Source of the DNA: Bin87 sp965116565
Lineage (GTDB): Bacteria > Chloroflexota > Dehalococcoidia > Lucifugimonadales > UBA3495
Direction of reading: 5' to 3'
Length of the DNA: 64,000 nt
Assembly (NCBI GenBank): GCA_965116565.1
Contig: OZ220699.1
Span: 434,001-498,000 of the forward strand
The position numbers and the translations under genes were made by a program. Shown piece by piece: positions 17,454 through 25,504 of the stretch (positions within the stretch are counted from its first letter, which is position 1; each line of letters starts with the position of its first letter). The notes under the pieces are model-generated. The model had not been told where the DNA came from, ran no database searches, and saw only the letters and a list, made by a program, of their open reading frames with translations.

Positions 17454-18017
17454 ATGACCACAATGCAACCTCCTGCTGACCTCCGTTGGTATATCGTTCA
17501 CACCTATACCGGCCAGGAGGACATGGTCAAGCGGAATCTGGACCTGCGCCGGCACAGCTTTGGAATGTTGGACCGGATCGCCCGGGTCGAGGTTCCATCC
17601 GAGGACGAAATTATCCGCAACAAAGGCGAACGCACCTCACAGCGTCGCAAGTTGTTTCCCGGTTATATCCTGGTCCAGATGATTATGGACGATGAGGCCT
17701 GGTTCCTCGTCAGGAACACCACCGGGGTTACCGGTTTTATCTCCGCCGAGGAAGAGGGCGGCGACCGCCCGAGGCCGGTGCCGCTCGATGACCGCGAAGT
17801 TGACGAAATCCTGGATCGGGTTGCCTCCGGCGAGCCTCGGGCCGTAATCGGCATGAACCAGGGCGACATGGTGCGAATCTCCGACGGGCCCTTTGCCGAC
17901 ATGCTGGGCAAAGTCGAAGAGGTGGACGAACACCGCGGACAGGTAAAGGTGCTAATCTCCGTATTCGGAAGAGAAACACCGGTTGAACTGGACTTCATGC
18001 AGGTGGAAAAAGTCTGA
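17454..18017 (+). CDS. nusG: Transcription termination/antitermination factor NusG
   Basis: About 187 residues: an NGN domain (RWYIVHTYTGQEDMVKRNL, then KLFPGYILVQM) that binds RNA polymerase, and a C-terminal KOW domain (GDMVRISDGPFADMLGKVEEV). The frame is open upstream to 17373, but the ATG at 17454 gives the usual NusG length. Followed by rplK after a 65-base gap that contains a small hairpin. Confidence 0.95.
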   Translation: MTTMQPPADLRWYIVHTYTGQEDMVKRNLDLRRHSFGMLDRIARVEVPSEDEIIRNKGERTSQRRKLFPGYILVQMIMDDEAWFLVRNTTGVTGFISAEEEGGDRPRPVPLDDREVDEILDRVASGEPRAVIGMNQGDMVRISDGPFADMLGKVEEVDEHRGQVKVLISVFGRETPVELDFMQVEKV

Positions 18018-18038
18018 TCCGCCTGCATCCTAATTTAG

Positions 18039-18058
18039 ATTCCGGCTTCCGCCGGAAT
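18039..18058. repeat. Short palindrome between nusG and rplK
   Basis: Perfect 8-bp arms ATTCCGGC/GCCGGAAT around a TTCC loop. The same kind of TTCCGGC element is a common dispersed repeat in bacterial genomes. It could also act as an RNA hairpin in the nusG-rplK spacer. Confidence 0.6.
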
Positions 18059-18082
18059 GACGACTAGCCTGGGAGGCCTTCA

Positions 18083-18511
18083 GTGGCTAAGAAAGTAATG
18101 GCAGTGATCAAGCTGCAATTGGAAGCGGGCAAGGCCACGCCCGCGCCGCCGGTCGGCCCCGCGTTGGGTCAGCACGGCGTCAACATCATGGCCTTCGTCA
18201 AGGAATACAACGAGCGCACCGGCAGCCAGGCCGGCACCATCGTTCCCGTACACCTGACCGTTTACCAGGACCGTTCCTTTACCTTCGTTACCCGAACCCC
18301 TCCGGCCTCCGACCTGCTTCGCAGGGCCGCCGGTATCGAGAGGGGTCAGGGAGACGCCCGGGAACCCCTGGGGGTTGCCATCGGAAGTGACGTGCTGCGC
18401 AGCATCGCCGAGGAGAAACTCAAGGACCTCAACGCCAACTCGGTCGAGCAGGCCATGAACATCATCGCCGGCACCGCCCGCAGCATGGGCATCACCGTCG
18501 AAGACGACTGA
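18083..18511 (+). CDS. rplK: 50S ribosomal protein L11
   Basis: A 142-residue protein of the GTPase-associated centre. KLQLEAGKATPAPPVGPALGQHGVNIM is unmistakable (read in pieces: PPVGPALGQHGVNI at about 22-35), with the C-terminal rRNA-binding domain ending in GTARSMGI. It uses GTG with GGGAGG upstream. First of the rplKAJL set. Confidence 0.97.
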   Translation: MAKKVMAVIKLQLEAGKATPAPPVGPALGQHGVNIMAFVKEYNERTGSQAGTIVPVHLTVYQDRSFTFVTRTPPASDLLRRAAGIERGQGDAREPLGVAIGSDVLRSIAEEKLKDLNANSVEQAMNIIAGTARSMGITVEDD

Positions 18512-18546
18512 CATCGACGCTCAAACCGCCAAGGGAGACCAGCGCC

Positions 18547-19260
18547 ATGCCGAAACATAGCCGCCGTTACAACGCCGTCGCCGAGCGAGTGCCGGAGGAC
18601 GCCGTATACCAGCCCCGCGAGGCTCTTGACTTGATCAAAGAGCTTTCCACGGCCAAGTTCGACGAGACCATCGAGGTGCACCTGCGCACCAATGCGGACG
18701 TGCGCCACGCTGAGCAGCAAGTTCGCGGTGTTACGGTTCTGCCCCACGGCCTCGGCAAGGAGGTCCGCGTCCTGGTGTTCGCCACCGGCGAGGCCGTGGA
18801 CATCGCCCGACAGGCCGGCGCCGACTACGTGGGCGACGACGACCTGATCGCCCAGATTGAAGGCGGCTGGCTCGAGTTCGACGTGGGTCTCGCGATCCCC
18901 GAGGTCATGTCCAAGATCGGCCGTCTGGGCCGCATCCTGGGAAGGCGCGGGCTGATGCCCAACCCTCGAACCGGCACCCTGGTGCCGGCCCGCGACCTGC
19001 CCCGCGTGATCCAGGAGTCCAAGGCCGGTCGTCTCGAGTTCCGCACCGACCGCACCGCCATCATCCACGGGCAGTTCGGCAAGTCCTCGTTCGAGACCGA
19101 GACGTTGATGGATAATCTGACGGTGTTCATGGACTCCGTGATGCGGGAACGCCCCGATGCGGTGAAGGGCGCCTTCATCAAGTCAGCGTACATCACATCG
19201 TCCATGGGCCCGGGGATCTCGGTGGACGTGGGCACGCTCCAGGCCATGAAGCCCGAATAG
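18547..19260 (+). CDS. rplA: 50S ribosomal protein L1
   Basis: A 237-residue two-domain protein of the L1 stalk. RYNAVAERV, then VRGVTVLPHGLG, and KIGRLGRILGRRGLMPNPRTGT are the family signatures. In many bacteria L1 represses its own operon by binding the mRNA; no such site was identified here. 35 bases after rplK. Confidence 0.97.
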   Translation: MPKHSRRYNAVAERVPEDAVYQPREALDLIKELSTAKFDETIEVHLRTNADVRHAEQQVRGVTVLPHGLGKEVRVLVFATGEAVDIARQAGADYVGDDDLIAQIEGGWLEFDVGLAIPEVMSKIGRLGRILGRRGLMPNPRTGTLVPARDLPRVIQESKAGRLEFRTDRTAIIHGQFGKSSFETETLMDNLTVFMDSVMRERPDAVKGAFIKSAYITSSMGPGISVDVGTLQAMKPE

Positions 19261-19518
19261 CCATCCCTTGCGTTCCCGTAACGCGGGTGATAGGCTGTTT
19301 GAAAATCCGAATACCAAAATCAACGCTTGAGACAGCGGGTCCCGTACACGGGATAATGGCGAAATTGCGCCGCCCGCCGAGGCGAACGGATCAGTGATGC
19401 GTCCTGTCGTGGACGCGATCGCCCCGCGCTATTGTCTCAATGCGCGGGGTTTCTGTTTAGTGTGCCCGCCGGTACGCTATTTGAAGCTCCGATTAGCAAC
19501 CGTTTACGGAGGTGAAAT
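19261..19518 (+). ncRNA. Ribosomal protein L10 leader
   Basis: The 258-base gap between rplA and rplJ has the position and structure of an L10 leader: several G/C stems and a terminator-like hairpin, then 60 bases to the rplJ start. In characterised bacteria the L10-L12 complex binds this leader to control rplJL. No covariance search was possible, so the family assignment rests on position. Confidence 0.6.
19422..19458 (+). terminator. Attenuator-type hairpin in the L10 leader
   Basis: CCCCGCGC (19422-19429) pairs with GCGCGGGG (19442-19449) and is followed by TTTCTGTTT. This resembles a rho-independent terminator inside the leader and suggests premature termination as a control point for rplJL. 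Confidence 0.65.
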
Positions 19519-20055
19519 TTGCCAACCCAGGCGAAAGTTGACCGGGTGTCCGAACTGCGAGAAAAGTTGGAGAACTGTTCCATCGTTATCTCCACGGGCT
19601 ATACGGGCATCGGAGTGAACCAGATGGTGAACCTGCGCCGGCGCATGCACGAGGGCGGCGTAGAGTTCATCGTAATCAAGAACAACCTGTTGAGCCTGGC
19701 CGCTGACGGAGCGAATGTACCTCAGCTCAAGGAGGTAATCTCGGGGCAGACGGCCATCGCGCTTGGTTACGACGACGCGGCCGCCACTGCAAAGGCGGTT
19801 GCCGATGCGGCCAACGCGGACGGCACGCTCGCGATACAGGGCGCGGTCGTCAATAGTGGCCCGGCGTTGCCGCCGGCAGAGGTCACCCGCCTGGCCTCTC
19901 TTCCCCCGCATCCGGTGTTGATTGCCCAGTTGATGGGCAACATGCAGGCGCCGCTGTATGCTCTCGCCGGCGTGCTCAACGCGACCATCAGTGGCCTTGC
20001 CTACGCTCTGCAGGCCCGCATCGATCAGTTGCAACCCGCCGAGGATGCCGAATAG
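19519..20055 (+). CDS. rplJ: 50S ribosomal protein L10
   Basis: A 178-residue stalk base protein. Residues 1-130 hold the rRNA-binding domain (ISTGYTGIGVNQMVNLRR, IVIKNNLLSLA) and the C-terminal helix carries the L7/L12 binding sites. The start is TTG with GGAGG placed 7-8 bases upstream, which is unusual for so highly expressed a gene and may limit translation. 56 bases before rplL. Confidence 0.95.
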   Translation: MPTQAKVDRVSELREKLENCSIVISTGYTGIGVNQMVNLRRRMHEGGVEFIVIKNNLLSLAADGANVPQLKEVISGQTAIALGYDDAAATAKAVADAANADGTLAIQGAVVNSGPALPPAEVTRLASLPPHPVLIAQLMGNMQAPLYALAGVLNATISGLAYALQARIDQLQPAEDAE

Positions 20056-20111
20056 CGAAGGCAGTCCGCCATCCAATCAACCAAAGGCAGCAAAATCAGG
20101 AGGCAGCAATC

Positions 20112-20501
20112 ATGGCAGTAAATCAGGAAGTATTGGACGCCATCAAGAACATGAGCGTGATGGACCTGGCCGATCTGGTCAAGGCTATCGAGGAGGAATT
20201 CGGGGTCTCCGCTGCCGCGCCGGTGGCGGTGGCCGCCGCGCCTGCGGCCGGCGTGGTGACGGACGATGCTCCATCCGCCGATGACGATCAGACCGAATTC
20301 ACCATCACTCTGGCCGATTTCGGCGCCAACAAGATCAACGTCATCAAGGCCGTCCGCGAAGTCACCGACCTCGGCCTTCGGGAAGCCAAGGAACTCGTTG
20401 AGTCCGCTCCCACCAGGGTCAAGGAAGGCGTCAACAAGGAAGAGGCAGACTCCATCAAGGGCAAGCTGGAAGAGGCTGGCGCCACCGTACAGGTAGGCTA
20501 G
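20112..20501 (+). CDS. rplL: 50S ribosomal protein L7/L12
   Basis: A 129-residue stalk protein. The N-terminal dimerisation domain (LADLVKAIEEEFGV), an Ala/Pro-rich hinge and the C-terminal factor-binding domain (KINVIKAVREVTDLGLREAKELVE, then GATVQVG) are in the usual order. GGAGG precedes the ATG. It closes the rplKAJL block; a large hairpin follows. Confidence 0.97.
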   Translation: MAVNQEVLDAIKNMSVMDLADLVKAIEEEFGVSAAAPVAVAAAPAAGVVTDDAPSADDDQTEFTITLADFGANKINVIKAVREVTDLGLREAKELVESAPTRVKEGVNKEEADSIKGKLEEAGATVQVG

Positions 20502-20528
20502 TTTCCCGGCACATTGCGTCCGGTTGCG

Positions 20529-20555
20529 TGGGGGCAGGTTCGTAACCTGCCCCCA
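20529..20555 (+). terminator. Hairpin after rplL
   Basis: A perfect 12-bp stem (TGGGGGCAGGTT with AACCTGCCCCCA) around a 3-base CGT loop, 28 bases after the rplL stop. No strong T-run follows, so it is either a weak or bidirectional terminator or a member of the GGGGC-armed palindrome family. Confidence 0.6.
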
Positions 20556-20607
20556 TTGCGTATGCTGGTGTACAATGCGGCGAAAGTAGCCGGGAGGCTT
20601 TCCGCTC

Positions 20608-21411
20608 ATGGATCTGGAACTCAACGGTAAATCAGCGATCGTAACCGGCGGCAGCCGCGGAATCGGCAAGGCCGTTGCCCGCGTACTGGCCTCCGACGGG
20701 TGCCGCGTGGTGATCACGGGGCGCTATTCCGACACGCTCTCCGCCGCCGCTGAAGAAGTGGCCGCAGACACCGGCGGCTCCGTCACGCCTATCGTCGCCG
20801 ACATGACCAGCACCGAGCAGGTCAACGCCATGGTCGCCGCCGCCGCAGACGCCCTCGGAGGACGGATCGACATCCTGGTGAACAACGCCGCCGCGCCCGG
20901 CGGCCTGGCTCGCGGCTCTCTCAGCGAAATCCTCGACGAGGACGTGATGCTTGACCTGGACACCAAGGTGATGGGGTACCTGCGTTGCGCGCGTGCCGTG
21001 GCCCCCTACATGCAGCAGCAGGGTTGGGGCCGCATCGTCAACGTGGGTGGACTCTCCGCCCGTCGCGCCGCCGGGAATCTCAGCGCGGGCGTTCGCAATT
21101 CCGGACTGTCCAACCTGACCAAGTACCTGGCCGAGGAACTGGGCGGCTCCGGCGTCTGCGTGAACCTGGTCCATCCCGGCACCACCCGCACCGAGCGCAG
21201 CGGCCCGATGTATGCCGAACAGGCCGAACGTGAAGGCACCACCGTCGAGGAAATCGAACGCCGGGCCGCCGCCGGCAATTCCACGCGCCGCATCGTGGAC
21301 GCCGAGGAACTGGCGTGGGTGGTGGCGTTTTTCGCATCGCCCCGCAGCATCGCCATCAGCGGCGAGACCATCGCGGCCGGCGGCGGGGCTGGCCTCAACG
21401 TCTATCACTAG
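20608..21411 (+). CDS. SDR family protein lacking the catalytic Tyr/Lys
   Basis: A 267-residue Rossmann-fold protein. GGSRGIGKAV (about 12-21) is the NAD(P) loop and NNAA is the structural motif. In the segment where SDRs carry YxxxK, this one reads A-G-V-R-N-S-G-L-S-N-LTK, so both the Tyr and the Lys appear to be absent, while the following LTKYLAEEL and NLVHPGTTRT align well. It may bind cofactor without classical SDR chemistry or use another residue. Followed 13 bases later by an EthD gene, probably one operon. Confidence 0.8.
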   Translation: MDLELNGKSAIVTGGSRGIGKAVARVLASDGCRVVITGRYSDTLSAAAEEVAADTGGSVTPIVADMTSTEQVNAMVAAAADALGGRIDILVNNAAAPGGLARGSLSEILDEDVMLDLDTKVMGYLRCARAVAPYMQQQGWGRIVNVGGLSARRAAGNLSAGVRNSGLSNLTKYLAEELGGSGVCVNLVHPGTTRTERSGPMYAEQAEREGTTVEEIERRAAAGNSTRRIVDAEELAWVVAFFASPRSIAISGETIAAGGGAGLNVYH

Positions 21412-21424
21412 GGAGATTAGCAAG

Positions 21425-21739
21425 ATGATCAAAGTAACCGTTTTCTACGGAAACGAGGAAGGCAAGTCCTTCAACATGGACTACTACGTCAACACGCACA
21501 TGCCCCTGGTGCAGGAGCGACTCACGTCGTTCGGCATGCGCTACTACAACGTGGAAAAGGGCATTTCCGACACCGACCCGAACGCCCCGCCGATGTACGT
21601 GGCCATCGGTTACCTGCTTTTCAACGACGTTGACGGCGTCCACGAGGGATTCAAGACCCACGGGCGCGAGTTGGTCGGCGACGTGAAAAACTTCACGGAC
21701 ATCGAGCCCAAGTTCCTGATCAGCGAACTGGTCGCCTGA
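21425..21739 (+). CDS. EthD domain-containing protein
   Basis: A 104-residue ferredoxin-like barrel protein. MIKVTVFYGN, DYYVNTHMPLVQ and the C-terminal PKFLISELVA match the EthD/DABB-type family, in which HxPL-type motifs line a small active or binding pocket. EthD was first linked to ether degradation, but many members are uncharacterised. It follows the SDR gene with a GGAG-type site, suggesting a shared pathway. Confidence 0.85.
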   Translation: MIKVTVFYGNEEGKSFNMDYYVNTHMPLVQERLTSFGMRYYNVEKGISDTDPNAPPMYVAIGYLLFNDVDGVHEGFKTHGRELVGDVKNFTDIEPKFLISELVA

Positions 21740-21760
21740 CCTGACCGGCATGAACCCTGC

Positions 21761-21784
21761 AGGGGCGACGCATGCGTCGCCCCT
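21761..21784. repeat. Perfect 24-base palindrome
   Basis: AGGGGCGACGCA followed by TGCGTCGCCCCT, a perfect inverted repeat with no loop, in the gap before the DUF885 gene. It belongs to the GGGGC-armed palindrome family of this window. Confidence 0.75.
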
Positions 21785-21821
21785 ACGTCTATCTCCCTCC
21801 CCCAACACGGAGCCGAACGCC

Positions 21822-23507
21822 ATGAACACCGCCGTTGAATCCCTGGCCGAAAGGGCCATCCGCGAGCACTGGGATTTCGTGCCCACCGCCGGCAGTCGCA
21901 TCGGAAGGCACGAGTACGACGGAAAACTTCCGGACTTCTCATCGGGGCGGGCGCGCCGCCGCGTCGAGGAACTGCACCGGACCCTCGCCCAGTTGTCCGC
22001 GCTGCCGGACGACCCAGCGGGCAACGGCGCCGCCGACCGGGACTCCCGCATGGATGGACTGTCGCGCAGCCTGCTGGAATTGTTCCTGCGCCGGGAACTG
22101 TTCAACCTGGAGGAGATGCGGACGCTGGAGAACAATCCGCAACGGCAGGTGGGCTACATCGGCGTGGGCAGCTACGTGCAACGGGACTACGCGCCCCTGC
22201 CAGACCGCCTGCGTTCCGCGACCTCCGCGCTGCGGCAGGTCCCCGACTTCCTGGCGACGCTGGACTCGCTTACCGAGCGGAAGCTGGGAGAACCGGTGCG
22301 CGACATGGCGGTGCGCGCGTATCGGGGCATGGCATCCTTCTATCGCACCGGGTTGTCGGACGCATCCGCCCAATGCGCCGCCATCTCCCCCGATGTTGCC
22401 ACCGAGTTCAACACAGCGCGGGAAACCGCGGCCAGAGCGGTGGACTCATTCGCCGAACTGCTGGAGGCGCGAGAAGCCCTGCCCGATTTCGCCATCGGTT
22501 CCCAACTGTACCAGCGGATGCTTTCCGTGGGCGAGTCGGTGGAAACTCCGCTCTCCGAGGTGCTCGCCATCGGCCAGGCCAACCTGGAACAGAACCTGAG
22601 CCGCCTGGACGAAGCCGCGGCGTTGGTCGCGCCCGGCAAGTCGGTGCGTGAGGCAGTGGCGTCAGTCAGCGCGAGCCATCCCACCGCCGAGGGGCTGATT
22701 CCCGACACCCGCGACATGCTCGAGGACATCCGGCAGGCGCTCATCGATCACGACATCATCAGCCTGCCGTCCGAGGAGCGGTGCCAGGTTACCGAAACGC
22801 CGTCCTACATGCGCTACGCCTTCGCCGCCATGGACTCTCCCGGCGGGCTGGAGGAAGTTGCGACCGAGGCGTTTTACTACGTGACGCCGGTGGAGCCGGA
22901 CTGGACGCCGCGCCAACAGGAGGAGTGGCTGAGCAACTTCAACTATCACACTCTCAAGATCATCAGCATTCACGAAGTGTATCCCGGACACTACGTGCAC
23001 AACCTGCACAACCGGCATGGACACCATCAACGCCAGGGCGATCTCCCGCTGATCAACCGGGTGGCGACGTCATACGCGTTCACCGAGGGTTGGGCTCACT
23101 ACACAGAGGAGATGATGCTGGAAACCGAGTACGGACGCGCCAATCCCGCGCTGTGGCTGACGCAATTGCTGGAAGCGCTGGTACGCAACTGTCGCTACCT
23201 CTGCTCGCTGGGTATGCACACCCAGTCGATGACCCTGGACGAGGCCACCCGGTTCTTCCAGGACCATGCCTACATGGAGGAGCACCCCGCCTACCAGGAG
23301 GCGATCCGGGGGACGTTTGACCCGGGCTACCTCAACTACACGCTGGGCAAGTTGATGCTGCTCAAACTCCGGCAGGACTGGCGGCGGCAGGAGGGTTCGG
23401 AGTATAGCCTTCGCCGGTTCCATGACACGACCCTGGCCTGGGGCGCGCCTCCGGTCCCGCTGCTGCGAGCGGCGATACTGGACGCCGACGACGGGGCGAT
23501 TTTGTAG
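21822..23507 (+). CDS. DUF885 family putative metallopeptidase
   Basis: About 561 residues, long and helical. ISIHEVYPGHYVH carries the HExxxGH-like metal site typical of DUF885 proteins, which resemble carboxypeptidase Taq-type gluzincins. AFTEGWAHYTEEMMLE provides the downstream Glu. No signal peptide is visible, so it is probably cytosolic. The ATG at 21822 has GGAG upstream; a longer open frame starts in the palindromic repeat and is not believed. The substrate is unknown. Confidence 0.85.
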   Translation: MNTAVESLAERAIREHWDFVPTAGSRIGRHEYDGKLPDFSSGRARRRVEELHRTLAQLSALPDDPAGNGAADRDSRMDGLSRSLLELFLRRELFNLEEMRTLENNPQRQVGYIGVGSYVQRDYAPLPDRLRSATSALRQVPDFLATLDSLTERKLGEPVRDMAVRAYRGMASFYRTGLSDASAQCAAISPDVATEFNTARETAARAVDSFAELLEAREALPDFAIGSQLYQRMLSVGESVETPLSEVLAIGQANLEQNLSRLDEAAALVAPGKSVREAVASVSASHPTAEGLIPDTRDMLEDIRQALIDHDIISLPSEERCQVTETPSYMRYAFAAMDSPGGLEEVATEAFYYVTPVEPDWTPRQQEEWLSNFNYHTLKIISIHEVYPGHYVHNLHNRHGHHQRQGDLPLINRVATSYAFTEGWAHYTEEMMLETEYGRANPALWLTQLLEALVRNCRYLCSLGMHTQSMTLDEATRFFQDHAYMEEHPAYQEAIRGTFDPGYLNYTLGKLMLLKLRQDWRRQEGSEYSLRRFHDTTLAWGAPPVPLLRAAILDADDGAIL

Positions 23508-23529
23508 CCCGGGAGTCGCGCCGCGAAAT

Positions 23530-24111
23530 CTATCGCGGAAAACCCCACGCAGAGCGGGGCCAGTAAATCGCCCAGACCTTGCCGATGATGTGGTCGGCCG
23601 GCAACGGTCCCCAATGGCGGGAATCCTGGCTGCCGGTCCGGTTATCTCCCATGACGAAGTACTCGTCGTCGGCCAACTGGACCGGGTGCATACTGGTGGT
23701 GGAGATGCTGCGCAGATAGTTTTCTTCCAGCTGCACTCCGTCCACGCTGACCTGCCCGCCCTCTATCCGAACTCGCTCTCCCGGCTCGGCGATGATGCGT
23801 TTCACAAATTGGCGATGGGGATCTTCGGGATAATCGAACACGACCACATCACCGCGTTTCGGCGAGCGGCCCAGGTAGATCCGGCCGGGCTCCTCAGGCT
23901 GCCAGAACGGAATAATCATGCCCAGCCGGTCGGTGTCCACCGGAAAGTAGACCATCTTGTTGACCATGAGATAGTGCCCGGGCAGCAGGGTGGGACGCAT
24001 GCTGGAGCCCTCCACCCGAAAGTTGACCACCGCCAACTGGATAACGATAAAGACAACCGCGCCTATGTACGCGGCTTCCACCAGTTCCTTGACCCAGTTG
24101 GAGTCTTTCAC
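23530..24111 (-). CDS. lepB: Signal peptidase I
   Basis: A 193-residue membrane serine protease that removes signal peptides. One N-terminal membrane anchor (about residues 12-30), then box B GSSMRPTL with the nucleophile Ser37, box D QFVKRIIAEPGE with general base Lys104, and box E VMGDNRTGSQDSRHWG. Length and single anchor match the short Gram-positive-like type. Convergent with the DUF885 gene. Confidence 0.95.
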   Translation of the reverse strand: MKDSNWVKELVEAAYIGAVVFIVIQLAVVNFRVEGSSMRPTLLPGHYLMVNKMVYFPVDTDRLGMIIPFWQPEEPGRIYLGRSPKRGDVVVFDYPEDPHRQFVKRIIAEPGERVRIEGGQVSVDGVQLEENYLRSISTTSMHPVQLADDEYFVMGDNRTGSQDSRHWGPLPADHIIGKVWAIYWPRSAWGFPR

Positions 24112-24407
24112 TGCCTATCCAGTTCACCGATTCCGGGTTAGATTCTACCAAACGAGTTGCTCGCTCATCCCTTTCGGCCGGGCAAACTGTGCCGACAGAT
24201 GGCGCGCAGCGTATCGCCGATGGTTTCTATCCCAACATATGGTAGGGTCGTCGGTGGTGGCTCCTGGTAGGGTCGGTTGTGGCTACGCGGCGCGGCCGTT
24301 GACTACAAACGGCTGCCCAATTACCATTACTTGCCCGTCCCGTCTTCAAATCCGGCCGGCTTGCCGTCGGTTGCCTCCTCCGTTGCCGCTGCGCGAAAGG
24401 TGCTGTC
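24112..24407. other. Intergenic spacer between divergent lepB and prs
   Basis: About 296 bases with no supported gene. GTAGGGTCG occurs twice (near 24242 and 24268) in G/T-rich sequence. Promoters of both flanking genes must lie here, but no convincing -35/-10 pair was picked. Confidence 0.4.
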
Positions 24408-25361
24408 ATGTCCGTCCTCGATGCCAATGAACTCAAGGTGTTTTCCGGCAATGCCCATCCTCAACTGGCCGCGGATGTTTGCGCATATCTCGGTATCCCG
24501 TTGGGAGAAAGTGAGGCTTTCAAATTCGCCAACGACAACACCTTCGTCCGCATTCGCGAAAACATCCGCGAAAGGGACGTGTTCATCGTGCAGCCAACCG
24601 TAGCTCCAACCAATGACAACCTCATGGAGCTTCTGATCATGATCGACGCCTGCAAGCGCGCGTCGGCCGGGCGCATCACCGCCGTGATCTCCTACTACGG
24701 ATACGGACGCACCGACAAAAAGGACCAGCCCCGGGTGCCCATCACCGCTCGGCTGGTGGCGGACCTGATCTCTACCGCAGGGGCTGACCGCGTTCTGACG
24801 CTGGACCTGCACGCCGGCCAGATCCAGGGGTTCTTCAACATACCGGTGGACGAACTGACCGCCGAGCCGATCCTGTCGAACTACTTCTTCGAAAAGGGTC
24901 TTGGGGATTTGGTGCTGGTGGCCGTGGACTTCGGCATCAGCAAGCGCGCCCGGGACATGGCGGAGCGGCTGGGCGTGCCGGTGGCCGTCATCGAGAAGCG
25001 CCGTACGGGGAACGACGACCGCTCGGAGACGCTCAACGTTATCGGCGACGTGCGCGGGATGCGCGCCCTCACCTTTGACGACGAGATCCTCACGGGCGGC
25101 ACCATCGTCAACGCCGCCAACGCCCTGCTGGACGCGGGCGTAACCGAGGTGTACTGCTGCGCTACCCATCCCGTGTTTTCGCCGGCGGCGCCCAAACTGC
25201 TGGGAGAGAGCGCGTTCACCGAGGTGGTGGTGACGGACTCCGTGCCGCTGACATCATCGCAGAAGGTGGGCAACCTCACCGTCCTGTCAATTGCTCCATT
25301 GATGGGAGAGGCGATCAAGCGGATTCACGAAGGTCGGTCGGTCGGGGAACTCTTCCAGTAA
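24408..25361 (+). CDS. prs: Ribose-phosphate pyrophosphokinase
   Basis: A 317-residue enzyme making PRPP from ribose-5-phosphate and ATP for nucleotide, His and Trp synthesis. FKFANDNTFVRIRENIRERD is the ATP-binding region, DLHAGQIQGFF the divalent cation/pyrophosphate loop, RTGNDDRSE the flexible loop, and DDEILTGGTIVNAA the ribose-5-phosphate binding loop. Length is normal. Monocistronic or with relA, 143 bases downstream. Confidence 0.96.
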   Translation: MSVLDANELKVFSGNAHPQLAADVCAYLGIPLGESEAFKFANDNTFVRIRENIRERDVFIVQPTVAPTNDNLMELLIMIDACKRASAGRITAVISYYGYGRTDKKDQPRVPITARLVADLISTAGADRVLTLDLHAGQIQGFFNIPVDELTAEPILSNYFFEKGLGDLVLVAVDFGISKRARDMAERLGVPVAVIEKRRTGNDDRSETLNVIGDVRGMRALTFDDEILTGGTIVNAANALLDAGVTEVYCCATHPVFSPAAPKLLGESAFTEVVVTDSVPLTSSQKVGNLTVLSIAPLMGEAIKRIHEGRSVGELFQ

Positions 25362-25504
25362 GCCAACATCGAACAACGCAAAACGGTATTAGCGCACGCT
25401 GTGGAGTCTGGACATCCCGCCGGCGTATCGGTATCATCACCGGAATAGGCTGGAATGCAGCGTCGCGCCCGGGGTAAAGGGCGGGCTGCCGGAGGAGAGC
25501 GCCT

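Noticed and set aside
19394..19618. 74-codon frame in the L10 leader
   Set aside because: It overlaps the leader hairpin and rplJ and has no family match or ribosome binding site.
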